From NCBI GenBank assembly GCA_902543185.1, contig CACBXB010000014.1, positions 1-51,758 of the forward strand: a stretch of 51,758 nt of DNA, given 5' to 3'. Made by a program: the position numbers and the translations under genes. The notes below the pieces were generated by a model. It did not search any database. It worked only from the letters and a program-made list of their open reading frames with translations, and was not told the origin of the DNA. Below, one piece after another: positions 34,403-43,566 of this stretch; the stretch's first letter is position 1, and each line of letters starts with the position of its first letter. The stretch comes from Paracoccaceae bacterium. Its GTDB lineage: Bacteria > Pseudomonadota > Alphaproteobacteria > Rhodobacterales > Rhodobacteraceae.

Positions 34403-35188
34403 ATGCGAATACTCATAACAAACGACGACGGAATTAACGCTCCAGGCCTTAAAATTTTAACAAAAATAGCTCTTCAATTAACTGATGAAAATAATATTTT
34501 CACAGTTGCACCAAGTAGTGAAAGATCGGGGGTTGGACATTGTATAAGCTATACAAGTCCGATGATGATTAGTGAAATTGAGCAAAACCGATTCAGCATA
34601 GATGGATATCCAGCTGACTGTGTGCTTGCTGGTATATATTATGTATTTGATGGTCAAAAGCCAGATTTAGTCCTTTCCGGAGTAAACCGAGGCAATAATT
34701 CAGCTGAAAATGTTTTGTATTCAGGAACTGTAGGAGCAGCACTAGAGGGCGCTCTTCAAGGCGTAAAATCTATTGCTTTATCGCAATACTATGGTCCACA
34801 GAATATAAATTTAAAAAACCCTTTTGAAGCAAGTGAAATACATGGAGTTCAAATAATTAATGATATCCTAAATAGTAAACCGCCAGTAAGTAAGGGTTAC
34901 GAAATATTTTACAATGTAAACTTTCCACCGACTACTGCAGCGGATGTTTGCGGTGTAAGATATGTTAAACAAGGGTTAAGACCAAATTCTTTTTTCTCAA
35001 CAAAAACACATAAGTCACCGTCAGGAAGAGATTTTCTATTCGTTGAGGGCGGAAATCAACATGCTGATTTATCCGAAGATACCGATGCTAAAGTGAATAT
35101 GGATGGCTATATCTCAGTAACACCAATGAAAGCAGAACTGACCGATTACGATACTCTCAACTACCTAAACAAAACTCATGATCGATAA
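34403..35188 (+). CDS. surE: 5'/3'-nucleotidase SurE
   Basis: Metal-dependent nucleotidase/survival protein. [12 protein letters not shown] at the N terminus provides the two metal aspartates; [20 protein letters not shown] is the conserved phosphate/metal site. 261 residues. AAGG lies about 9 bases before the ATG. Overlaps pcm by 11 bases, the usual surE-pcm pairing in stationary-phase survival. Confidence 0.96.
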   Translation: MRILITNDDGINAPGLKILTKIALQLTDENNIFTVAPSSERSGVGHCISYTSPMMISEIEQNRFSIDGYPADCVLAGIYYVFDGQKPDLVLSGVNRGNNSAENVLYSGTVGAALEGALQGVKSIALSQYYGPQNINLKNPFEASEIHGVQIINDILNSKPPVSKGYEIFYNVNFPPTTAADVCGVRYVKQGLRPNSFFSTKTHKSPSGRDFLFVEGGNQHADLSEDTDAKVNMDGYISVTPMKAELTDYDTLNYLNKTHDR

Positions 35189-35822
35189 TGCAACTCTTAA
35201 GATGCAATTTCTTTTTTCATTGCGAAAAGCGGGTGTTTTGGACAAGCAAGTTTTAGACGCAATGGAAAAAGTTGATAGAAAAAATTTCGTAAATGGTGTT
35301 TTTTCTGAGAAGGCTTATGACGATACCCCGCTTCCTATTGCATGCGGTCAAACGATTAGCCAGCCAACAGTGGTTGGATTAATGACACAAGCTTTGCAAG
35401 TTACGGCAAGAGATAAAGTGTTGGAAGTAGGAACAGGATCAGGATACCAAGCCACAATTTTAAGCTTATTAGCTAGGCGAGTTTATACTGTTGAACGCCA
35501 CAGTTTGCTTGTTAATAATGCTAATAAAGTTTTTCAAAAGCTAAATATTAGCAATGTTACCACAATATTATCTGATGGAGGTTTTGGTTTAGAACAACAA
35601 GCACCGTTCGATAGAATAATTGTAACCGCCGCATCTGATGATCCTCCTGCTTCACTTCTATCACAACTAAAAATAGGTGGAATTATGGTTATTCCTGTAG
35701 GTCAATCCGATAATATGCAAAAACTTATCAAGATAACCAAAACAGATGGGGGTTACGAATATCAGGACCTCCACGCCGTAAGATTTGTTCCATTGGTTGC
35801 AGGCACAGAAAAAGAACAATAA
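35178..35822 (+). CDS. pcm: Protein-L-isoaspartate O-methyltransferase
   Basis: Repairs isoaspartyl damage in proteins using [21 protein letters not shown] and [19 protein letters not shown] (SAM motif I) are diagnostic. 214 residues. Begins within the surE coding region and precedes the nlpD-like gene by 35 bases, so surE-pcm-nlpD form one unit. Confidence 0.95.
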   Translation: MIDNATLKMQFLFSLRKAGVLDKQVLDAMEKVDRKNFVNGVFSEKAYDDTPLPIACGQTISQPTVVGLMTQALQVTARDKVLEVGTGSGYQATILSLLARRVYTVERHSLLVNNANKVFQKLNISNVTTILSDGGFGLEQQAPFDRIIVTAASDDPPASLLSQLKIGGIMVIPVGQSDNMQKLIKITKTDGGYEYQDLHAVRFVPLVAGTEKEQ

Positions 35823-35857
35823 AAATTGCGATAATTCCATTAAGTGAGTCGTTTTTA

Positions 35858-37015
35858 ATGCAGTATGTAATTAAAAGTAAAATTTTGAAAATAATACCAT
35901 TTTTAATTTTATTTAATTTTGGCTCTTGTGGAGTTCTAAATGACCTAGATTTTGATTTAAGAGGAAATGAGTATGATACTTCTGATGCTGTTAGAAGAGC
36001 GATGGGCACTAGACCTTTGCCGGATAACAGAGGAATTATTTCATATGCTACCTATGAAGTAGCAGTGGCTCGTGAGGGTGATACTATTAAAACTATTGCT
36101 GAACGTCTTGGGTTAGAGCCTAAAAATGTAGCCTCTTACAATGGTATGAATTTTTTAGAAAAACTTAATGAAGGTCAACTTATAAGCCTACCAAATCGAA
36201 CGGAAGCAAGAAAATTCCAGCTGAATAGCTCAAAATCAAATCGCAATGAAGTAAATGTGACCGAATTAGCCTCAACGGCAATTGAAACAGCTAAAAATAA
36301 AAAGCAGGCGATTAAAAAAAACGCTTCTAAGCAAGAAAACGAACCTATTAGACACAAAGTTTCTAGAGGAGAAACTGCTTTTACTATATCAAGACTGTAC
36401 AATGTCTCTATTCGATCTTTAGCTGACTGGAACGGACTAGATAGCAACTATGCAATTCGAGAAGGACAGTATCTGTTAATCCCTCTTCCAAGAGATCAAA
36501 TAATCCCTGAGGTAGAAATGGGTAAACCCGGCGAAAATAGTAAAACTCCCTCGCCACCAAGTAGCTCCGAAGCTTTACCAGAACCAATATCCACGGCCAA
36601 ATCAAAAGAAACGTCTGGCAAAACAAAAGCATCTGAACCAACAGAAAATATAGAGGCTATTGACGCCGGACAGTTTTCATATCCGGTAAATGGTAAAATA
36701 ATACGTGATTATGTAAAAAATAAAACAGACGGTATAGACATATCCGCGCCAGTAGGTACTCCTATAGTAGCAGCCGAAAAGGGTATCGTCGCGGCAATCA
36801 CTGCAGATACTCAAGAAGTACCAATTATTGTTTTGAAACATGACGGGAATTTACTGACTGTATATGCTGGGGTCGGAGATATCGCAGTAAAAGAGAAAGA
36901 TAAAATTTCCCGATCGCAGCTACTTGGTAAGATACAGCCCGGGAACCCACCCTTTGTTCACTTTGAAGTACGCCGAGGATTTGAATCGCTTGACCCAATG
37001 GAATTCTTAAATTAA
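35858..37015 (+). CDS. nlpD: NlpD-like lipoprotein with two LysM and a degenerate M23 domain
   Basis: Envelope protein expected to activate amidases at the septum. A lipoprotein signal is clear: MQYVIKSKILKIIPFLILFN ending in a lipobox FGSC with C24. LysM domains lie near 67-112 and 165-209, a Pro/Ser/Lys-rich linker at 215-265, and an M23-like domain at 272-384. The M23 zinc site is not intact: the first motif is NKTDGIDIS (no H), the TVYAGV segment lacks the usual H, and the HxH is FVH. So it is likely a non-catalytic NlpD/EnvC-type regulator and not an endopeptidase. Start ATG 35858; no strong ribosome site. Confidence 0.9.
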   Translation: MQYVIKSKILKIIPFLILFNFGSCGVLNDLDFDLRGNEYDTSDAVRRAMGTRPLPDNRGIISYATYEVAVAREGDTIKTIAERLGLEPKNVASYNGMNFLEKLNEGQLISLPNRTEARKFQLNSSKSNRNEVNVTELASTAIETAKNKKQAIKKNASKQENEPIRHKVSRGETAFTISRLYNVSIRSLADWNGLDSNYAIREGQYLLIPLPRDQIIPEVEMGKPGENSKTPSPPSSSEALPEPISTAKSKETSGKTKASEPTENIEAIDAGQFSYPVNGKIIRDYVKNKTDGIDISAPVGTPIVAAEKGIVAAITADTQEVPIIVLKHDGNLLTVYAGVGDIAVKEKDKISRSQLLGKIQPGNPPFVHFEVRRGFESLDPMEFLN

Positions 37016-37025
37016 AAATAGGTTG

Positions 37026-37892
37026 TTATAAATCAATATTCACTTCGTTTTTGGCAGCCAAGTCAACAAAAAATTGCCAGGCTACACGTCCTGATCTAGC
37101 ACCCCTAGTCGCTTGCCATTCAATAGCTTGCGACTTTATAAAGTTCAAATCCTCTGACACACCGTACTCATCACAATAACCAGTAATCATTTCCAAATAC
37201 TCATCCTGAGTACATGGATGAAATCCCAGCCACAACCCAAAACGGTCGGAAAGAGAAACTTTTTCTTCTACTGCCTCAGATGGATTAATAGAAGAAGATT
37301 TTTCATTTTCGATCATATCTCTTGGCATCAGGTGTCTTCTGTTTGAAGTTGCATAAAATAAGACATTTTCTGGTCTACCTTCGAGCCCACCGTCAAGTAT
37401 TGCTTTAAGTGATTTATAATGCTGGTCATCATGCGAAAAACTTAAATCATCACAAAAAAGAAGAAACCTTTGAGAGGAAGCTCTTAAAATATTCAATAAT
37501 CGACCAACTGAAGGTAGATCTTCGCGCTGAAGTTCGACAATTTTAAGCGATAAGCCTTTATCTATAATTTTTTGATGAATAGCTTTTATTAAGGAGGATT
37601 TACCCATGCCCCTAGATCCCCACAAAAGCGCATTGTTGGCTGATAACCCTTTAGAAAATTGAAGAGTATTTTCGAGTAAAATATCGCGCACCTGATCAAT
37701 TCCAACTAGTAACTCCAATTTTATTTTTGAAACCTTTAGTACTGGCTTCAACTGATCTGGTGATACACTCCATACAAACGCATGGTTATTTTTGAAATCA
37801 GGATGTTCACTAGGGGGTGGACTTAGCCTTTCCATCGCTTCCGCTATTTGGGCCAATGAACCTTTCATTTTTTGAAAATCATATTCGGACAT
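37026..37892 (-). CDS. DUF815-family AAA+ ATPase
   Basis: ATP-binding protein of the DUF815 group, function not established. Walker A LLWGSRGMGKSS (around 91-102), Walker B FLLFCDDLSF, and the ENVLFYATSNRRHLMPRDM sensor region are clear. 288 residues, normal length. Lies 26 bases downstream of tatC on the same strand, and converges with nlpD. The C-terminal TRGARSGRVAWQF block is typical of the family. The location beside Tat genes recurs in Rhodobacterales (recollection). Confidence 0.88.
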   Translation of the reverse strand: MSEYDFQKMKGSLAQIAEAMERLSPPPSEHPDFKNNHAFVWSVSPDQLKPVLKVSKIKLELLVGIDQVRDILLENTLQFSKGLSANNALLWGSRGMGKSSLIKAIHQKIIDKGLSLKIVELQREDLPSVGRLLNILRASSQRFLLFCDDLSFSHDDQHYKSLKAILDGGLEGRPENVLFYATSNRRHLMPRDMIENEKSSSINPSEAVEEKVSLSDRFGLWLGFHPCTQDEYLEMITGYCDEYGVSEDLNFIKSQAIEWQATRGARSGRVAWQFFVDLAAKNEVNIDL

Positions 37893-37918
37893 TTAAAATC
37901 TTTATCGTCTTTCTAGTA

Positions 37919-38797
37919 TTATTTTTCGTCAAAATCCTTCATTAGAGGATCATCATAGTCATCATTTGGATCTTGAGAATAATCATCAGCAATAAATTTT
38001 TCATTAATTTGTTTTTCAGTTCTAGCGACTAAGAATATTGAAACTTCGTATAAACCGTAAACAACGACAAATAAAATTATTTGAGTAATCACGTCAGGCG
38101 GCGTCACTAAAGCAGCCAGCACCAATATCCCAACAATTGCAAATTTTCTTACATTTTTTAATCCTGTCGAACTTACTAAACCAGCTTTACCCATCAAGGT
38201 CAGTAAGACCGGAAGTTGAAAACATAGGCCAAATGCAACAATAAATTTGATTGTTAAGCTTAAATACTCCTGTGCTGAACCTTGAAACGCTATTCCAGCC
38301 GTTCCAGCCTCTGACGGTTCCCCCGAATCCAGTGAACCAGGTTGTTGAAATCCTAGAAAGAAGTCAAAAGCTAAAGGCGTAACCACAAAATAGGCAAAAG
38401 AAGCACCAAGAAAAAACATTATAGGTGACGCTAACAAGAAAGGTAAAAAGGCACCCTTTTCGGACTTGTACAGTCCAGGAGCAACAAATCGCCACATTTG
38501 ATACCCTATAATCGGAAATGCTATAATTAGACCACCCATAAGTGAAATAGAAATAGCAACAAAAAACCCTTCTTGAAGCTTAATTAAAATCAATCCACAA
38601 TCTTGATGGCCTCTTTGGATCATTGATGCACACAATGGCATAGTCAGAAAGTTAAAAATTGGCTTCCAGACTGTGAAACAAGCAAGCATGGCTACGGTGA
38701 AAGCAGAAACCGAGTAAATCAAGCGTTGCCTCAGTTCTGTTAAGTGCTCTATTAAGGGAGCGGCAGAATCTTCTAGATTGTCTTTTCCCTCTGTCAT
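37919..38797 (-). CDS. tatC: Twin-arginine translocase subunit TatC
   Basis: Receptor for twin-arginine signal peptides in the inner membrane. HLTELRQRLI in the N-terminal part and AALVTPPDVITQI in the late part are hallmark motifs; six membrane segments over 292 residues. The periplasmic loop carries an insertion rich in Gly/Ser/Glu (around 160-175). The C terminus is acidic. Its ATG overlaps the tatB stop (tatB ends at 38794). Confidence 0.96.
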   Translation of the reverse strand: MTEGKDNLEDSAAPLIEHLTELRQRLIYSVSAFTVAMLACFTVWKPIFNFLTMPLCASMIQRGHQDCGLILIKLQEGFFVAISISLMGGLIIAFPIIGYQMWRFVAPGLYKSEKGAFLPFLLASPIMFFLGASFAYFVVTPLAFDFFLGFQQPGSLDSGEPSEAGTAGIAFQGSAQEYLSLTIKFIVAFGLCFQLPVLLTLMGKAGLVSSTGLKNVRKFAIVGILVLAALVTPPDVITQIILFVVVYGLYEVSIFLVARTEKQINEKFIADDYSQDPNDDYDDPLMKDFDEK

Positions 38798-39240
38798 TTT
38801 TTGTTTTCACTCGTACTTTTCTTTTTTGGCCCATTCTTATTATTTTCTTCTGATTTCATAACTGCAGTGGAAACTTTAGTGTCATTTTGTCGTTTAGCCG
38901 TTTCTTCACGAATTTTTTTTGAAGCATATTGCCTATCTGAGGCTAATTTCCCAGTCTCAGAAAGTGGATCAAAGCTTGTAAATTCTTTTGCATTTTCCCC
39001 AACTTTATCTAAGCCTGTTTTTAGGGGGTTGGTCGCAGATCTCATTGTTTTGGCAACATCTTTCATCCCAGATTCATCTGCAGCATCATTCATAGCTGAA
39101 GTAAATTCTCTTGCCATTCCCTTCATTCTTCCGACAAATTCACCAACGCGTCGGAACAAAACTGGCAAGTCCTTCGGTCCAACAATTATCAAAGCTACTA
39201 TTCCAATTAGGAGTAGCTCGGTCAGCCCAAGGTCAAACAT
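38794..39240 (-). CDS. tatB: Sec-independent translocase protein TatB
   Basis: Single N-terminal membrane helix (LLIGIVALIIVGPKDLP) followed by an amphipathic helix (LFRRVGEFVGRMKGMAREF) and a long charged, probably disordered tail ending in Lys/Ser/Glu repeats. 148 residues. Middle gene of tatABC, three bases after tatA. Confidence 0.95.
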   Translation of the reverse strand: MFDLGLTELLLIGIVALIIVGPKDLPVLFRRVGEFVGRMKGMAREFTSAMNDAADESGMKDVAKTMRSATNPLKTGLDKVGENAKEFTSFDPLSETGKLASDRQYASKKIREETAKRQNDTKVSTAVMKSEENNKNGPKKKSTSENKK

Positions 39241-39243
39241 AAA

Positions 39244-39486
39244 TTATGCCTTATTGTCTTTATCTTCGTCTGGTGTGACATCTTTCGCACTCTCCACAGC
39301 CTCATCCTCTAGCTGTTTAGTACCATCGTTCACACCTTTCTTGAATGCAGTGATACCTTTACCGACTTCCCCCATTAAGGAACTAATTTTGCCCCGCCCA
39401 AATAAAACAAGCACAACAACTGCAATTAGCAAGATTCCCATCGGGCCTGCATTCTGAATAAAAGAGGGCACAATTAAGTATGACAT
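39244..39486 (-). CDS. tatA: Sec-independent translocase protein TatA
   Basis: Pore-forming component of the Tat system. [31 protein letters not shown] includes the membrane helix, the FGRGKI hinge and the amphipathic helix; the tail is charged. 80 residues. AAAAGGAGA precedes the ATG at good distance, a strong ribosome site as expected for the most abundant Tat subunit. The 200-base upstream gap (39487-39686) is AT-rich with a small ATTATTT-G-AAATAAT palindrome at 39588-39602 and nothing else I can name. Confidence 0.96.
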   Translation of the reverse strand: MSYLIVPSFIQNAGPMGILLIAVVVLVLFGRGKISSLMGEVGKGITAFKKGVNDGTKQLEDEAVESAKDVTPDEDKDNKA

Positions 39487-39686
39487 TTCGGTCTCCTTTT
39501 ACATAGCGGTTCTAAAACTCTTAACTTACCATATGTAAATCTCATAAATGGTAAAGTCACAATGCTATATAGTAAATATAACTAATTATTATTTGAAATA
39601 ATGGAGTACTATTAACTCTGTAGTTTATCAAGCGCCATCACAACATTATATTATAACCGCTTTATATTTTCAGAAAAAAAATTTCT

Positions 39687-40751
39687 TTATTTTGGAAATA
39701 TGTAACACTTATCTCTTGGCACAGTTAGCCAAAGTGGGTGTCCCGTATTGGGTAAAAATACATTTGGAACTGATGCCTTTATTCTTAGGCCAAAATCCAT
39801 CTTAAATTCTATCAAACTTTCGTTCCCAACGAAGCGGGCTCTCTCTACGATACCTCTTGCGGCAATTCCTTGACTTGCAGTAGGCAAAGGTCCGCTACCT
39901 TTTCTATCAAAATCGATACGCACATGCTGAGGTCTAAAAACAATATCTATGTCTGTTCCGTCGGGTAAACCCGGAGCGAAAAATTGACCGAATGGAGTAT
40001 CAGCAAGACTACCATTTAAAGTAGCTTGAATAGCATTCGCATCTGAGAAAAATTGAAGTGCTTTTAAATCTACCGGAGCATTATAGATGTTGTAAGGAGC
40101 ACCCCTTTGTAGAATTTTTCCATCCCTCATTAAAGCAATTTCATCAGCTACCTTCATGGCTTCTTGTGGATCGTGTGTTACCATCAGAACAGCAGCATCT
40201 TCTGACCTCAGCAAATTAAATGTTTCATCACGGATCTCATCTCTCAATCTATCGTCTAATCCTGAAAACGGCTCATCCATTAGCATAATTTTTGGTTGCG
40301 GAGCCAAAGCTCGAACTAGCGCAACTCTTTGTTGTTCGCCTCCAGATAAAGAGTGAGGATAATTAAACGCTAAATGAGCAAGGCCTACCTTTTCGAGAAG
40401 ATCAAAAGATCTTTTTTGTTTAAACTCTTTTGATCCGGCGAGGCCAAAATAGACATTTTGTTGGACACTCAAATGAGGAAACAAGGCAAAATCTTGAAAC
40501 ATCAATCCAATTGATCTTGCCTCTGGAGGGACTTGAAATGATGCACTGCTAGTTAGCTCTTCATCCACAAAAATTTGCCCAGAAGTAGGCTTTTCAACCC
40601 CAGCTATCATTCTCAGTGTGGTTGACTTACCACAGCCAGAAGGACCAAGAAGGCAGGTTACTTGGCCCGAAGAAATCTGAAATGAAATTTTATCAACAAC
40701 AGTCAACTTTCCAAATGATCTAGATAGATTTTTGACTTCTAATGTTGGCAA
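39687..40751 (-). CDS. Ferric iron-type ABC transporter ATPase (FbpC-like)
   Basis: ABC ATPase with Walker A LLGPSGCGKST, signature LSGGEQQRVALVRALAPQPK, Walker B IMLMDEPFSGLDDRL and a C-terminal TOBE-type regulatory part (IVFRPQHVRI). The PPEARSIGLMFQDFALFPHL block and the IFVDEELTSSASFQVP insertion resemble the FbpC/FutC and PotA families; the overall look is ferric iron-type in Rhodobacterales. 354 residues. It stands alone: no permease or binding protein gene adjoins. It could energise the FbpA of 4634-5638. Confidence 0.85.
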   Translation of the reverse strand: MPTLEVKNLSRSFGKLTVVDKISFQISSGQVTCLLGPSGCGKSTTLRMIAGVEKPTSGQIFVDEELTSSASFQVPPEARSIGLMFQDFALFPHLSVQQNVYFGLAGSKEFKQKRSFDLLEKVGLAHLAFNYPHSLSGGEQQRVALVRALAPQPKIMLMDEPFSGLDDRLRDEIRDETFNLLRSEDAAVLMVTHDPQEAMKVADEIALMRDGKILQRGAPYNIYNAPVDLKALQFFSDANAIQATLNGSLADTPFGQFFAPGLPDGTDIDIVFRPQHVRIDFDRKGSGPLPTASQGIAARGIVERARFVGNESLIEFKMDFGLRIKASVPNVFLPNTGHPLWLTVPRDKCYIFPK

Positions 40752-40848
40752 AACTGCATATCTTTTTATATTAGTTGTTAAGAACTGAGCTTATATGCAG
40801 CAAACTATTATTTTTCAAGATTAAGAGGGAATTTAAAGTTACTGAAAA

Positions 40849-41637
40849 CTAAATAGTCGAATTTACTGCACCGCCATCCAACAAAATATTTTGTCCAACT
40901 ATAAAACCGGCTTGTTGGGAGCATAAAAAAGCACAAGCGGCACCAAATTCTTGAATAGTACCGTAGCGCTTAGCTGGTATTGAATTACGACGGTTTAGCT
41001 TGGCTTCAGAAGGCGTAATGCCTGTTTGTTCAGCAGTATTCAAATCCAACGACTTTATTCTGTCAGTATCGTGCACACCTGGCAGCAAGTTATTTATTGT
41101 CACTCCAAATTCAGCAACTTGTCGTGAAGTTCCAGCGACGTAGCCAGTTAAGCCTGCTCTGGCAGAATTTGACAAACCCAAGGCAGAAATTGGAGCCTTG
41201 ACAGATTGTGAGGTAATATTGACAACCCTTCCCCATCCTTTTTCTATCATACCAGGCAAAACTTCTTTCATTAAAGCAATTGGCGTCAGCATATTTGCAT
41301 CCAAAGCCAATATGAAATCTGATCGGCTCCAGTCATTCCATAAGCCAGGTGGAGGACCTCCAGCATTGGTAATCAAAATATCTAAATTATTTTCCGCTTT
41401 TTTAAGAACGGCCTCTTGACCTTCTTTTGTGGTGATATCTGCCACAACAGTCTCAACGCTAACTTGAAACTTACTTTTCAAAAGACTTGCAGCGCTTTCC
41501 AAATTTTGCGCATTTCTAGAATTGATAATTAAGTCAACCCCAGCTTCAGCTAAAGCAAGTGCGCAACCTAAACCAAGACCCCTACTAGAGGCACAAATAA
41601 TGGCCCTTTTACCTTGTATGCCTAAATCCAATTTCAA
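40849..41637 (-). CDS. Atypical SDR (BKR-like) without the usual Tyr-x3-Lys
   Basis: Short-chain dehydrogenase fold of 262 residues, related to beta-ketoacyl-ACP reductase. The nucleotide motif is ASSRGLGLG instead of TGxxxGxG, and the NAG element (ITNAGGPPPG) is present. At the active site the usual YxxxK aligns with LSNSARAGL, so Tyr is replaced by Ser and Lys by Arg. This agrees with a recognised BKR-like subgroup with imperfect motifs. Function unknown; it may not be an oxidoreductase of the normal type. Preceded by no close gene on this strand, divergent from prfC. Confidence 0.85.
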   Translation of the reverse strand: MKLDLGIQGKRAIICASSRGLGLGCALALAEAGVDLIINSRNAQNLESAASLLKSKFQVSVETVVADITTKEGQEAVLKKAENNLDILITNAGGPPPGLWNDWSRSDFILALDANMLTPIALMKEVLPGMIEKGWGRVVNITSQSVKAPISALGLSNSARAGLTGYVAGTSRQVAEFGVTINNLLPGVHDTDRIKSLDLNTAEQTGITPSEAKLNRRNSIPAKRYGTIQEFGAACAFLCSQQAGFIVGQNILLDGGAVNSTI

Positions 41638-41828
41638 TTCCTTTTCAAATATAAACTAGTTTTGTTAAAGCCCAATCTCTTGTTCAAACATTATTTCAAA
41701 GGCTCCAAACCTAACTATTCACCTCATGATCAGAAAAAAATGCTTCGAAATGTTAAGAAATATTCACTAGTATTTTTTAAACCCAACTCAGCTTGCCTTT
41801 TCGATTAAGCAACAATATATCGCACTTC

Positions 41829-43436
41829 ATGACGGATCAACCAACAAATAGAGAAAAAATCCCTGAAGAAATTTCTCGCCGCAGAACCTTCGCGATTATT
41901 TCCCATCCAGATGCCGGAAAAACTACTTTGACCGAAAAATTCTTACTTTTTGGTGGGGCAATTCAAATGGCGGGGCAAGTGCGAGCAAAAGGCGAGGCAC
42001 GTCGGACAAGATCTGACTTTATGCAAATGGAAAAAGATCGTGGAATTTCGGTTTCTGCCTCAGCCATGTCTTTCGATTTTAAAAACTTTCGTTTTAACCT
42101 AGTCGATACACCTGGTCATAGTGATTTTTCCGAAGATACTTATCGCACACTAACAGCAGTTGATGCCGCTGTAATGGTAATAGACGGAGCTAAAGGCGTA
42201 GAAAGTCAAACCAGAAAACTATTTGAAGTCTGCCGATTAAGAGATTTACCAATCTTTACTTTTTGCAACAAAATGGACAGAGAAAGTAGAGATATTTTTG
42301 AAATCATTGATGAAATTCAAGAAAATTTAGCAATAGATGTTACTCCTGTCAGCTGGCCAATTGGGATTGGTCAAGACTTTATTGGCTGCTATGATTTAAT
42401 AAATGATAGTTTGGAGCTTATTGACAAAGCAAACCGAAACCTTTCCGCGGGGTCTATTAAGATAAATGGTTTAGATGATCCAGAATTGCAAAAACATGTG
42501 CCAAAAAACCTTTTAAATAGATTGGTTGAAGAGATAGAGATGGTAAAAACTCTTTTACCAAGATTAGACAAAAAATCTATTCTTGAAGGTCACTTGACAC
42601 CAATTTGGTTCGGATCTGCAATAAATTCTTTCGGTGTTAAAGAGCTAATGAATGGACTGGGTGAGCTCGCTCCAGAACCTCAAATACAAAAAGCTCTCCC
42701 AAGACAGATATTGCCAGAAGAAGAAAAAGTATCTGGGTTTGTTTTTAAGGTTCAAGCAAATATGGATCCAAAACACAGAGACCGGGTAGCATTCCTGAGA
42801 ATGGCTTCAGGCCATTTTAGACGTGGAATGAAACTGACTCACGTGCGTACTAAAAAGCCAATGGCGATTTCTAATCCTGTTATGTTTCTAGCATCGGATA
42901 GAGAATTAGCAGATGAAGCTTGGGCTGGCGACATCATAGGTATACCTAATCATGGACAGCTTCGAATTGGTGATACACTTACTCAAGGAGAAGAATTGAG
43001 GGTTAGCGATATACCCTCATTTGCACCTGAACTTTTGCAATCCTGCCGAGCTGCCGATCCCTTAAAGTCTAAACATTTAGAAAAGGCTTTAATGCAGTTT
43101 GCTGAAGAAGGAGCCGCTAAGGTCTTCAGGCCAAACATTGGATCTGGATTCATTATTGGTGTTATAGGGTCTTTGCAATTTGACGTTTTAGCGAGCCGAA
43201 TAGAGCTAGAGTATGGTTTACCAGTTCGATTTGAAGCCTCCCAGTTTAATTCTGCCCGATGGATATCCGGAAATAAAATTGATTTGGATATCTTTTCATC
43301 TGAAAACAATCAACACATTGCTACCGATCACGATAACGATCTTGTCTTTTTAACCCGTCTTCAATGGGATATAGATCGCGTAGAGCGGGACTATCCACAA
43401 ATTAATCTCACGGCCACAAAAGAAATGATGCGTTAG
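41829..43436 (+). CDS. prfC: Peptide chain release factor 3
   Basis: GTPase that recycles RF1/RF2 after termination. ISHPDAGKTTLTEKFL (P loop), DTPGHSDFSEDTYR (G3) and FCNKMDRE (G4) are intact; the MEKDRGISVSASA switch region is typical. I choose the ATG at 41829 (MTDQPTNREK) rather than the TTG at 41793. 535 residues. No clear ribosome site or promoter in the 41638-41828 gap. Confidence 0.96.
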   Translation: MTDQPTNREKIPEEISRRRTFAIISHPDAGKTTLTEKFLLFGGAIQMAGQVRAKGEARRTRSDFMQMEKDRGISVSASAMSFDFKNFRFNLVDTPGHSDFSEDTYRTLTAVDAAVMVIDGAKGVESQTRKLFEVCRLRDLPIFTFCNKMDRESRDIFEIIDEIQENLAIDVTPVSWPIGIGQDFIGCYDLINDSLELIDKANRNLSAGSIKINGLDDPELQKHVPKNLLNRLVEEIEMVKTLLPRLDKKSILEGHLTPIWFGSAINSFGVKELMNGLGELAPEPQIQKALPRQILPEEEKVSGFVFKVQANMDPKHRDRVAFLRMASGHFRRGMKLTHVRTKKPMAISNPVMFLASDRELADEAWAGDIIGIPNHGQLRIGDTLTQGEELRVSDIPSFAPELLQSCRAADPLKSKHLEKALMQFAEEGAAKVFRPNIGSGFIIGVIGSLQFDVLASRIELEYGLPVRFEASQFNSARWISGNKIDLDIFSSENNQHIATDHDNDLVFLTRLQWDIDRVERDYPQINLTATKEMMR

Positions 43437-43566
43437 GCTGTACTTTAGCTAACAGAAAGTTCAAGTAGAAAAAATCAACCTGTTGACCTAGACTGCTGAT
43501 TTATTTAGTAGGTATCATCAGTAATAAGGTTAAGGCACGATTGAAATTTAAAAACTATGGATCCTT

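Noticed and set aside
37893-37918. Terminator between tatC and the DUF815 gene
   Set aside because: No stem of useful length; the gap is only 26 bases and read-through is likely.
39588-39602. ATTATTT-G-AAATAAT, a 7-1-7 palindrome upstream of tatA, as a Fur box
   Set aside because: Only the spacing resembles Fur sites; the bases do not, and such AT palindromes are common by chance.
20185-40830. A shared 15-mer (AATCTTGAAAAATAA) downstream of sufA and upstream of the FbpC-like gene
   Set aside because: In a 52-kb AT-rich window a number of such matches are expected by chance; no other similarity surrounds them.
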